Positions 1-7,119 of a stretch of DNA of 16,827 bases are shown here, piece by piece. The stretch is from Zelonia costaricensis (taxonomy: Eukaryota > Euglenozoa > Kinetoplastea > Trypanosomatida > Trypanosomatidae). The stretch lies in the NCBI GenBank assembly GCA_030849075.1, contig JASAOO010002999.1, forward strand, positions 1 through 16,827. Direction: 5' to 3'. The notes below the pieces were generated by a model. That model was not told the origin of the DNA. It was given only the letters and a program-made list of their open reading frames with translations, and ran no database searches. Within the stretch, counting starts at the first letter, position 1; each line of letters begins with the position of its first letter. Both the position numbers and the translations under genes were made by a program.

Positions 1-660
1 CGGCTTCGTAAGCCGGCCACGAGATGTGGCCTTCATGAAGACGGCGACAGTGCACGGTCACTAGAAGTCACCGGCCTCTTGGTAGGCCTCAAAACACGGC
101 AACCCGTCACCGGCGATGGGGTGGGACGCTCCTCGAGGGGCCGCCCACCGGATGCACGGCCCGCCTACCGCTGACTGCCTCATGCGCGGGGTTCCCGAAG
201 ACAGCGCCGAGAACTTCTACATCTCGCACCGGTCGGTGACTAGACACACCTGGGTGTAGCTGCGTGCCCGTTCGTGGATAACTCAACTCTCGCAGGAGCG
301 CACACACACACACGGAGGTGTGCATGGGCAAGCATGGACAGCAACAAGAATCATGGCGAAAGCAATGAGCAAGGTGGGGGAGGACCACAAAGCGGAGGCG
401 GCGGAGCTGGGACAAGCACCGGACTTCTCGATAATCAGCTCCCATGGCGGAAGAGGCCGCGCACCTCCTTGCCCGTGTGCCGCGCCTGGAGCGGCGCCGT
501 CGGCGACGCGGGTGCAACTCGGCCGTCGGCCATGCAAATCCCCCCCGTTCACGGCCCAACCGCGAAGGTCGGCATGGAGCGCAAGAGATAAGGTGATGGA
601 GAGGGCGTGGCGCAGCGCGCGCGTGCCCTCCCCGTGCCCCCCTTTCTTGTCGTCGTCGCG
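1..660. other. Left-edge non-coding stretch, 3' side of the SNARE gene
   Basis: No gene is supported here. On the minus strand it would hold the 3' untranslated region of the SNARE message and then the next intergenic stretch. Bases 1-15 form a small inverted repeat (CGGCTT/AAGCCG). Bases 1-270 are of complex composition, free of the dinucleotide runs seen in every other gap, and a 9-base direct repeat GTCACCGGC occurs at 67-75 and 106-114. A short CA run lies at 301-313. Bases 626-642 hold C runs, that is G runs in the transcript, just after the SNARE stop codon. Open frames present are short or repeat-coded. Confidence 0.6.
626..642 (-). repeat. G-run cluster after the SNARE stop
   Basis: Transcript-sense runs G6, G4 and G3 with loops CAC and A, beginning 18 bases after the stop codon. 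Only three separate runs are present, so a full three-layer quadruplex would need to split the G6 run or borrow another run. Confidence 0.45.
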
Positions 661-954
661 CTAGATGGCGAGCAGCAGAATGATGATGACAACGAGGAGG
701 CACACCACCGAGTAGAAACCGCGACTCTCGCTCTCGCGCAGCAGCTGCACCACATTCTGGTTCTGCCGCCGGCTCTCGTCGGCGGTGCGGCTCACGTTGC
801 CGTGTAGACGATCCAGCATGTCGTCCTGCTCGCCGATGTCGTTGCCGATGTGAATGGCGTAGTGGCGCGTGTTCATCACGGAGGCGTGCAGCTGCTCGAG
901 CAGCTGGTCCTGCGTGCGCAGGTCGTCCTGCGGCACCACGATGCGCTCGGTCAT
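661..954 (-). CDS. Qc-SNARE-like tail-anchored protein
   Basis: This 97-residue protein probably acts in vesicle fusion on the secretory or endosomal route, as one helix of a four-helix SNARE bundle. What is visible: heptad-patterned helix from about residue 15 to 75, with a central glutamine (Q43, in GEQDDMLD) that fits the SNARE zero layer, the ig.dig.Q..ld.l...v..t pattern typical of Qc SNAREs (Bet1, syntaxin 6/8 type), and a hydrophobic C-terminal anchor at 81-97 with no lumenal tail. There is no folded N-terminal domain, so it is as short as Bet1. The ATG at 952-954 is the first in frame after a pyrimidine tract and AG about 27 bases upstream; the stop is TAG. It is the last gene of the unit in this window. 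The subfamily (Bet1-like or syntaxin-8-like) and the organelle cannot be told from sequence. Confidence 0.8.
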   Translation of the reverse strand: MTERIVVPQDDLRTQDQLLEQLHASVMNTRHYAIHIGNDIGEQDDMLDRLHGNVSRTADESRRQNQNVVQLLRESESRGFYSVVCLLVVIIILLLAI

Positions 955-981
955 GGTGAGGCGTGGATGGCGAAGCTGGAG

Positions 982-1030
982 CTAGCGGGTAGAGCAAGAG
1001 AAGCGTGAGGCGGGTGGAGGGAGGTTGGTA
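982..1030 (-). promoter_or_regulatory. Predicted trans-splice acceptor for the SNARE gene
   Basis: On the minus strand a pyrimidine-rich stretch (about 984-1030) is followed by AG at 982-983, giving a 27-base leader plus spliced leader before the ATG. Polypyrimidine tract plus AG is the known signal for spliced-leader addition in trypanosomatids. A further AG at 976-977 is possible. Confidence 0.4.
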
Positions 1031-1378
1031 CAGCGAGGTAACGGAGGGGGAACGGGGTACAACCCACTGGTCGTGTGGTTCGAGGGTGACAGTTGGGGTC
1101 CGGACTGTGTAGATGAAGCTTTGTGGGTCTGCGTGTGGGTATGGGTGTGTGTGTGTAGTGGCCGGAGGTGCGCACCCAGAGACGTGGTAGCACGAGGCGC
1201 ACGTCTGCTGGACTCTGTGACGCGTTAAGGAGGACGTTGCGGCACGTGCAGCAGTGGTGCGCGCCGTTCACGAGTGCGCGGCGGAGAGGAAGTGGAGGGG
1301 TGGAGTCGCACAGACACGTATGGAACTCAGAGACAGAGGGCATGTGGCCAGTGGCGTTCATCAGCAAGGCAGGGCGCC

Positions 1379-1432
1379 ACACACACACACACAATGGAGC
1401 GGCATTCGCTCCAGCAGTGTTGTGTGTGTGTG
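1379..1432. repeat. Nested inverted repeat made from CA and GT runs
   Basis: A CA run (1379-1393) and a GT run (1421-1432) are complementary. Between them lies a perfect inner inverted repeat, TGGAGCG (1395-1401) and CGCTCCA (1407-1413), with a 5-base loop. Together they could fold as one long stem-loop in DNA or RNA. Confidence 0.65.
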
Positions 1433-2621
1433 GGTGTGCCACGGTAGCCATGCGTGGAGGGTCAGCTCAGACGAGGCACGAGGGTTCTGCTGGACGAGCC
1501 GTTCAGCCACCCGCCTTACTCTCTCTCCCCCCTTTGTCGTGATGCTTCACTTTGGGCTCGGAGTGGTACACGGGTGACGTTGGTCATGCAGGCAACTGCA
1601 TGCGTGGTGGTGGAAGACTGGAGGCGTCAGCTCGCAGGAGCACTGCGAGCCCACGCACAGCAGCGCGCGGAGGTACAAGGAGGAAAACCATGAGGAGAAG
1701 GGGGGAGTACTGATACACGGTGAAGTGCTGAGTCAAGGGAGGTGTGCCAACACTCCAGCGAACACACATCAGCGAGAGAGAGGCAGAGGGACGAGCACAA
1801 GAAAAAAAAAAAGAGACGCAGACAACGCGGCGGGCGTGCAGGCTGAAGGTTCTAGAGAACCGTAGTGCACCTCCCCCATACGCCCACGACGACGCCCAAC
1901 GGCAACAACAACAACAACACCAACAACGAAGGGAACGGACGCAGCCGGCGAAGAGGTGAGAAGACGATCGGGGCTGCCGCCGTTGAGAGCAGGGGGGGGG
2001 GCGTGTAAGACGTGTGCTGCCCTTGAGACCACCATACACAGCCGCAGCAGCAGAACAAATCACGCGCCAGCCCCACAGTTGGCCCCAGTCAATGCCACGA
2101 GCGTCGAGAACGCAGCCTTCTATGGAGGCACGGAAGCCTATCTGCGACACACACACGCACACACCTGCATGCCCTCAATCTTCTGTTGAGGCCCACGAGA
2201 GTTGTGGCCACAGGGGGGGGCGCGGAGGGGGAGGTCTCACTACTTCTGCCTCCCGTCTGCGAGCCCTGAACGCCGTCACCCCCCCCCCTCCCCTCCATCC
2301 TTCCCAGCCACCCCCACCCCTCACCGCATACGGGCGGCTACGTTACACGTCGCAAGAGCCTGACGCGGTGCTCGATACGGCAGGGGAGCGGGAGGGGGCG
2401 GAGGGGCCTGGCAGGCTCTTGAGAGAGAGCGGGAAGCCACCGGACGTGCGTGAGAAGGTGGACGGAGGAGGCCAAGAAGCGCGTGTGCGCCTCGCTAACC
2501 GTGACCGTCTATGAAGTTGACTGTACTCGGCAGAAGCTGGCAGCAGTACCCTCGGGCGGTGGAAGCGGAGGGAGAGGGGCGGGCTGAGGGGCACCGTGCA
2601 GGCCGCCTGCACCCCAGCAAG

Positions 2622-2643
2622 CCCGCCCCCTCCCCCCTCCCCC
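2622..2643 (-). repeat. G-quadruplex motif just after the HMG-like gene's stop
   Basis: In the transcript sense the runs are G5, A, G6, A, G5, C, G3: four runs of at least three G with single-base loops. It begins about 16 bases after the stop codon. One-base loops make the most stable class of quadruplex known in vitro. Confidence 0.7.
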
Positions 2644-2659
2644 ATGCTTTCCACGGCTC

Positions 2660-3955
2660 CTATCCGTGTGGTGCGGCGGTCTTGTCGGTGGTACGCTGGT
2701 AGAACGCCTTCTGCCGCCGCGTCTTGGCGGCCCACTCCTGCGCAGCGATGGGCGCCCACGCTGCCATGTGCAGCGGCAGCGGCGCCCCGCGCGCCGTGGA
2801 CTTCCTGCGCACCGCCGCACGACCTGCGCCACTGTCGTTGCCGCTGCCGGTCGCCAGGAGAAGCTGCGCGTCGCCGGCGAGCGTGGCGGTCATTTCGCGC
2901 AGACTCGCCTCGGCGAATCGGCCAAAGGCCGCACGCTCCGCCCCGGTGAGGGAGAGCCGCGCCGCCATCGCCGCCACGGCGGCCCGGTCCGCCAGACCGA
3001 GCGGCGCCAGGGCACCCGCGGGCCGCCGCGGGCGGGCGGACGGGCCCGTCTCTCTTTCCGCCACCCCACCACCCGCCGCAGCGGTGACGACGGCGGCGGC
3101 GGCGGCGGGTTGATGCGGTGCGGCTGCTGCGGTCGCCGTGCCCCGCTTCCCACGCCGCGGCGCCTGTGCCGGTGGCGGTGACTCCGGCGGCGGTGCCCTG
3201 CCAGTGGGGGTCTTGTCCACCTCGGACGCCTTCACCCGCGCCGCTGCCCGTCGGCGCACACTCGAGACCCGCCTGCGGGCGGACGCTACCGCACGAGGCG
3301 CAGTCCGCTTCCCGGCAGTCGAGGGTGAGCACTGCTTGTGCTGCTGGCCCTGTCGCCCGCGCTTCGGCGTCGCCGCACGATTTGACGACCCGCTGTCGAG
3401 GCTGACAGGCGGCTCCGCATCCCGCGCGGGCAGGTGGGGGCGGAAGATGGCCGCCAGCTCCGTGTACGCCTCCTTCTTGCGTGGAGGCACGATGGCCCAG
3501 GTGCTGGAGAGGTCGGCGAGCAAGATGGGCAGAGGCACGTCCAGACGGTTGGGGTCCGCCGCGAGGCGGCCCATCACGTACACCGTGAACCCGTTCACCT
3601 GCTCGAGTGGAATGCCGTAGGCGAGGAAGACATCCACGGACGGCGGCGTCACGAGCTGAGCCACGGCCATGAGGTCGGTGTTCGTCAGGTACTTGAGGTG
3701 TGCGCGGGTGCCCTTCAGCACCTGCTGCTTCAGCCGCTCGCGGCACTGCTCCTCGACCATCATGAGTCGGCGAACGTGACTCTCATGGGCAACAATTTCG
3801 CGGGCCCAGCGGCGCTGCGCCGTGCTCATCGCTCGCAGATAAACCTCCAGCTCCTCCACCGCCTGCTTGCCCGCCGCCGAGCGCGTCGCTGTCGCAGAGG
3901 GGGTCGCGGCGGCAGCGGCGGCCGCACGCGCCAGGTGCAGCGCACTGGTGCGCAT
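2660..3955 (-). CDS. Probable mitochondrial HMG-box-like DNA-binding protein
   Basis: This 431-residue protein is not firmly recognised but has a telling layout. Residues 1-30 (MRTSALHLARAAAAA then Ala/Thr/Ser/Arg, no acids) look like a mitochondrial import leader. Residues 32-88 form a charged helix. Residues about 115-172 resemble an HMG box: an F..Y start, DLSSTW as the central tryptophan helix, then VPPRKKEAYTELA, like the W..l....K..Y...A signature. Residues 195-275 are rich in Lys, Arg, Pro and Ala like a histone H1 tail. A second weak HMG-like end (W400, W408, RRQKAFYQ) closes the protein. Known kinetoplast-associated proteins such as T. brucei KAP6 carry HMG boxes and act in kinetoplast DNA maintenance; a similar role here is inference. 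The ATG lies about 25 bases after a pyrimidine tract plus AG; the stop is TAG. It could instead be an unrelated helical protein. Confidence 0.75.
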   Translation of the reverse strand: MRTSALHLARAAAAAAATPSATATRSAAGKQAVEELEVYLRAMSTAQRRWAREIVAHESHVRRLMMVEEQCRERLKQQVLKGTRAHLKYLTNTDLMAVAQLVTPPSVDVFLAYGIPLEQVNGFTVYVMGRLAADPNRLDVPLPILLADLSSTWAIVPPRKKEAYTELAAIFRPHLPARDAEPPVSLDSGSSNRAATPKRGRQGQQHKQCSPSTAGKRTAPRAVASARRRVSSVRRRAAARVKASEVDKTPTGRAPPPESPPPAQAPRRGKRGTATAAAAPHQPAAAAAVVTAAAGGGVAERETGPSARPRRPAGALAPLGLADRAAVAAMAARLSLTGAERAAFGRFAEASLREMTATLAGDAQLLLATGSGNDSGAGRAAVRRKSTARGAPLPLHMAAWAPIAAQEWAAKTRRQKAFYQRTTDKTAAPHG

Positions 3956-3980
3956 CGAGTATCCACGAGTGCGTGTGTAT

Positions 3981-4013
3981 CTGTGTGTGTGGGGGGTGGG
4001 GGAGGGGAAGGTG
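3981..4013 (-). promoter_or_regulatory. Predicted trans-splice acceptor for the HMG-like gene
   Basis: A C-rich tract at 3991-4013 on the coding strand runs through a short CA stretch to AG at 3981-3982, about 25 bases before the ATG. An earlier AG at about 4015 is an alternative. Confidence 0.45.
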
Positions 4014-4146
4014 GCTGACAGACAAGCGAGGCTCTATGCCTAACGACGCGGAGAGAGTAGCTTGAGGTGGAGGCAGCGAAACAAAGCCGTGGCAGACGAT
4101 GGCGAGCGCCGCCGCGTACCTCGTGCGTCTCTGCGCGTGTACGTGG

Positions 4147-4175
4147 GTGTGTGTGTGTGTGTGTATGTGTATGTG
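4147..4175. repeat. GT microsatellite with TA interruptions
   Basis: About nine GT units followed by ATGT-type interruptions. On the coding strand it reads CA. Confidence 0.85.
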
Positions 4176-4393
4176 GGAAGGTCGCTGGGTTGGGGTGTGC
4201 GGAAGAGAGGAGGAGAAGGCAGGCAGGAGCGGCAGGCACACAAGTGAGGCAGGTAGACGGGAAAGAAAGGCATCATGTCAGGGCGTACCTGCCTTGCCTG
4301 ATTCTGCCCCGCCCGGCGTGCGCTCCACGGAGAATCGGTCAGCGCTGACGGACACCTGCTCGCGGCAAGCCGAGCACCTCGCAGTACCAGCGC

Positions 4394-4417
4394 ATATATA
4401 TGTGTGTGTGTGTGTGT
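4394..4417. repeat. Mixed TA/TG microsatellite
   Basis: Three to four AT units pass directly into about eight TG units. Confidence 0.85.
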
Positions 4418-4585
4418 CTCGGCTTGGTTGAAGCTGGGCCAGAAACGTGCGACGAGTTAAGGACACGGCGGCTTGGACGACAACTGGACCTGTGCTGCCT
4501 CAGCACGCCCTACATGATGAGGCGAGAGACAGCTCTAGAGAGGGACGGGGACAGCCGGTGCCGGACGGTGGAGGCGGTGGCGTCG

Positions 4586-6001
4586 CTAAAAGCCATCACG
4601 GCCGCGCTTGCGGTCCCTCTCAAGGCCCCCGCGGCTCATGTACTGTGTGAGCTCAGCCATGTCCTGCGCGGCGACCCACTCCTGCGGGCGCGGAAAGTGC
4701 AGCCGCACCGCACCGCCGTGCATCTGCCGCGCTGGTGGAATGCGAAAAGGTCGCAGCACGTTGGCCTCCGGCTTCGGGTAGTACGCCGTATAGAAGGCCG
4801 CACTGGCACCCCCGCCCCCGCCGCCGGCGACCTGCCCCACCCTGCGCAGCAGCGTGCCGAACCCCGCGCCGCGCTGGCCGAGCGGCTGCTTCGCGTAGAT
4901 GTCGGAGAAGATCGGGCTTACGTACCGCACGACGACGGTGGCGGCGCTGTGCTGGGCGCCGGTGCCGGCTGCACCCGAGGCCCCACCAGCGCCGCCGGCA
5001 CCCCCCGCCCCGGACCCGCCGGGGCCCCCATCAGCGGCGGAGGTGTGCAGCTGGTCCAGCAGCTTCCCCAGCGCCTCCCGGGCGTGCCCGCTCGAAGCAG
5101 CGTCCGCCCCCTCCTTCGCCCCCGCACCGGTGCCGGCCGACGCCGCCGACGCGCTGGCGTTGTTCGCTGTCGACGACGCCATCGTGACCTCGCGCCGCAG
5201 CTCCTTCAGGAGGTCCTCGAAGAACGTGGAGGCCATGCGCGACGGGCCGCGGAAGTGCTGCGACCGCACGAGCTCCACATACAAGGCCGCACGTTGTGCC
5301 GGGAGACTCTCCAGCGCCGACATGCACGCCTGCAGCGTCGCCTGGAAGGCGCGCACCTGCGCAGCGGTGAAGGCCGGCGGCGGGGCCCCCGCCAAAACTC
5401 GCGACGATGCCGCCGAGGACGCGCCGGCAGCCGGCTGCGTCGCGTTGCTGACGCTGGCCGACGACGCGGCGGGTGCAGCGGAGGGCGGAAGGGATGTGGC
5501 GACAGCGGCCTCCTGCGATGTGCCCGGTGCCGCGCCCGGTGCAGCGGCGGCTGTTGCGCCCTTCTCCATCGCGGTCAGCAAGGTGGTCATAAGCGGCTCG
5601 GGCAGCAGCTTGCGCTGCTTCCAGCGCCGCACAAGTCGGAGGCACTTCTCCCCCCACCCCGGCTGCCGCGCGCCGTACTCGTGCACGGCGGCAAAGGCGG
5701 TGGCCGGGTCGAGGGTCCAGAACTCGCCCAGCACCGCCGCCAGCGCCTGGTCCGCTTCGCCTGGGGTCGGCGACGCAGCAGCGGCAGCTGCGGTGCGCAC
5801 GAGGGTGGCGTCCAGCAGACAGAGCACCGGGAAACTCGTCTCAATCCGGTCCGGAGTGAAGCGCTGCGCCATCGCGACGGCAATGCGGTGCGGCACGACG
5901 TGTGCCCGCAGCACCGCCGTGCTCGCCGCCTCCTGCACCTGCGTGATCTGCTCCCTCGACTCGCGCTGCAGCTCGTCGAGCGCGGTTTGAAAGTCGTCCA
6001 T
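4586..6001 (-). CDS. CID-domain protein (Pcf11/Rtt103/RPRD-like)
   Basis: This 471-residue protein probably links RNA polymerase II to RNA 3' processing or termination in the nucleus. Residues 2-145 match the CTD-interacting domain: MDDFQTALDEL as helix 1, EQITQVQEAA as helix 2, FPVLCLLDATLVR in the place of the usual LYLLDSIVKN, and VRRWKQRKLLPEPLM as the last helix with its conserved tryptophan. Residues 150-208 are an Ala/Ser/Pro linker, 211-275 a second predicted helical block, and 325-350 a Gly/Ala stretch. Residues 355-445 hold aromatic and proline motifs (YVSPIFSDIYAKQPLGQ, FYTAYYPKPEANVLRPFRIPP), and the tail (LERDRKRGRDGF) is basic. The open frame extends to a GTG at 6016, but the first ATG is at 5999-6001, just after a short C-rich tract and AG, so I start there. 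The zinc fingers of yeast Pcf11 are absent. The CID call is firm; the exact orthologue is not. Confidence 0.85.
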   Translation of the reverse strand: MDDFQTALDELQRESREQITQVQEAASTAVLRAHVVPHRIAVAMAQRFTPDRIETSFPVLCLLDATLVRTAAAAAASPTPGEADQALAAVLGEFWTLDPATAFAAVHEYGARQPGWGEKCLRLVRRWKQRKLLPEPLMTTLLTAMEKGATAAAAPGAAPGTSQEAAVATSLPPSAAPAASSASVSNATQPAAGASSAASSRVLAGAPPPAFTAAQVRAFQATLQACMSALESLPAQRAALYVELVRSQHFRGPSRMASTFFEDLLKELRREVTMASSTANNASASAASAGTGAGAKEGADAASSGHAREALGKLLDQLHTSAADGGPGGSGAGGAGGAGGASGAAGTGAQHSAATVVVRYVSPIFSDIYAKQPLGQRGAGFGTLLRRVGQVAGGGGGGASAAFYTAYYPKPEANVLRPFRIPPARQMHGGAVRLHFPRPQEWVAAQDMAELTQYMSRGGLERDRKRGRDGF

Positions 6002-6032
6002 CTGCACTCGACGCACCTCAGCCTGCGCGGTG

Positions 6033-6050
6033 CTGACGGGAAGGGGGGTG
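6033..6050 (-). promoter_or_regulatory. Predicted trans-splice acceptor for the CID gene
   Basis: A short C/T tract (6038-6050) is followed by AG at 6033-6034, 31 bases before the ATG at 6001. The tract is short, so acceptors farther upstream remain possible. The close spacing favours ATG 6001 over any farther start. Confidence 0.35.
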
Positions 6051-6120
6051 ACGGCGGAATCCGCGTACTTGAGTGTCGCGCAACCACGGCAGTCTCTGCG
6101 CTCTCACGCGCCTCTTGGAT

Positions 6121-6165
6121 TGTGTCTGTGTGTGTGTGTGTGTGTCTGTGNGTGTGTGTGTGTGT
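6121..6165. repeat. GT microsatellite with an undetermined base
   Basis: GT repeat with two GTCT-type interruptions and one N at 6151, the only ambiguous base in the window. The N marks a place where reads or alleles disagreed or stuttered. Confidence 0.9.
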
Positions 6166-7042
6166 ACTGCGCAACGATGTGTGTGGAGGGCGCAGCGCCA
6201 CATGGCGCGCAGGACAGGAGAGGAAGAAGGTGAAGGTGACAGGGGAAGTCTTTGTGCGTTGTGGATGGGCGGGTGTGTACGGTGATGCCAGTGCAACATC
6301 CAGTGACGGGCCACCACCACCACCAACACTCAAAGGTGGAGAGTGTCACATGCAGAGTTGCGTACAAGCGCCTCACGCTCGCGCCTCTCCGTGTTGCGGC
6401 ACGGCCCGCGAGTGTACAAGTCCATCGGGGCCTTATCAGACTCTCTCCTCATGCTGTTGGTGGTGATGTTCCCTTTATGGGTTCGTTGGGCGTCTCGCGT
6501 CTTTCACGTTGCTTCAGAATACGGCAGCGCTGTAGCAGGCCATCGCCGATGCGTGTACGAGCACTTCCGCCAGCAGGCGAGGCCGCACAGGGCGGGAGGA
6601 GGGAGGAGACGCAGACGAGAGGGGGGGAAGGGTGTGGCACGCCACAACCGAGAAAGAGGAGACAACGTGCACTTTAACGGAGGAGGCGGGAAGAAAGAAG
6701 TTGGGAGGGGGCCACACACACACAACTGCGTGTGCACTCCACCCCACTCCCATCCGCAGAGCACCTCCACGGCCGCAGTGGTGGGGAGGGGGGGGGGTTC
6801 CTCCCATCGCAGCAGCTCCGCGTCAGCTCCGTCCTTGGAGCTGGTGTGTAGATATGGGGGAGTGGATGTATGTGTGCGTGTGCATGGGGAGGTGGATGGA
6901 AGTCGTCACGTGTGGCCCCCTGCTTCCGCCGCGGAGAGGGCCAGCTGTGCTGCAGCTGCATGTTGCAGTGACACATCACAGTACTAGAAAAACACTGCAA
7001 ACAACGCCGAGCGTCGAGATACGCGCCGGTTCTGTGAGACGA

Positions 7043-7079
7043 CCTCCCACCTACCTACCCACCCACCACACCACGCCCC
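7043..7079 (-). repeat. G-rich tract after the proline-rich gene's stop
   Basis: Transcript-sense sequence begins with G4, 40 bases after the stop, followed by closely spaced GG and GGG runs separated by one to three bases (GGGTGGGTAGGTAGGTGGG and flanks). It could form two-layer or mixed quadruplexes. Confidence 0.45.
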
Positions 7080-7119
7080 ATTCCGTTGCCGCGCTCCTGC
7101 CTCAACTCACACAGCGGCG

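Larger units (their letters stand above)
955..2659. other. Intergenic region between HMG-like gene and SNARE gene
   Basis: This 1.7 kb gap has no convincing gene. Read along the minus strand, it begins with the G-run motif at 2622-2643 and a second G-rich stretch at about 2279-2320, then a TG run (2146-2164), a TTG-repeat stretch (about 1902-1929), and a strong pyrimidine tract containing an 11-base T run (about 1769-1818) ending at an AG near 1753. A hairpin follows at 1379-1432, and finally the tract just before the SNARE start. An ATG open frame of 166 codons (951-1451) overlaps the SNARE start codon but its composition is repeat-like. Confidence 0.6.
3956..4585. other. Intergenic region between CID gene and HMG-like gene
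   Basis: A 630-base gap with no gene seen. It carries two GT runs (4147-4175 with TA interruptions, and a TA-to-TG mixed run at 4394-4417) and, next to the HMG-like gene, a C-rich tract on the coding strand ending in AG. Unlike most other genes here, the first bases after the CID stop codon are C-rich rather than G-rich in the transcript. Confidence 0.6.
6002..7119. other. Intergenic region between the proline-rich gene and the CID gene
   Basis: A 1.1 kb gap with no gene seen. It includes the GT microsatellite at 6121-6165 with one undetermined base (6151), purine-rich plus-strand stretches (about 6585-6680) that read as pyrimidine tracts in the transcript, a CA run at 6713-6724, a 10-base G run near 6790 on the plus strand, and G-rich transcript sequence at 7043-7079 just after the upstream gene's stop. 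Confidence 0.6.

Noticed and set aside
1071..1095. GGTTCGA stretch as a tRNA internal promoter or T-arm
   Set aside because: The following bases do not match the box B consensus and no cloverleaf partner arms are found.
951..1451. 166-codon minus-strand ATG frame as a protein gene
   Set aside because: His/Thr/Cys-rich, coded partly by CA/GT repeats, and overlapping the SNARE start; kept only as a lead for a possible transcript.
2343..3746. 467-codon minus-strand frame overlapping the HMG-like gene
   Set aside because: Shifted frame of the same strand; Gly/Arg-rich, no ordered segments, whereas the chosen frame has an ATG after a splice tract and a plausible leader and domain.
6002..6016. 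Five-codon upstream extension of the CID protein to 6016
   Set aside because: That codon is GTG; nuclear genes here should start at ATG, which is present at 6001.
4400..6466. 688-codon open frame on the plus strand
   Set aside because: Lies antisense to the CID gene, runs through GT repeats and the N, and has repeat-coded Cys/Val ends.
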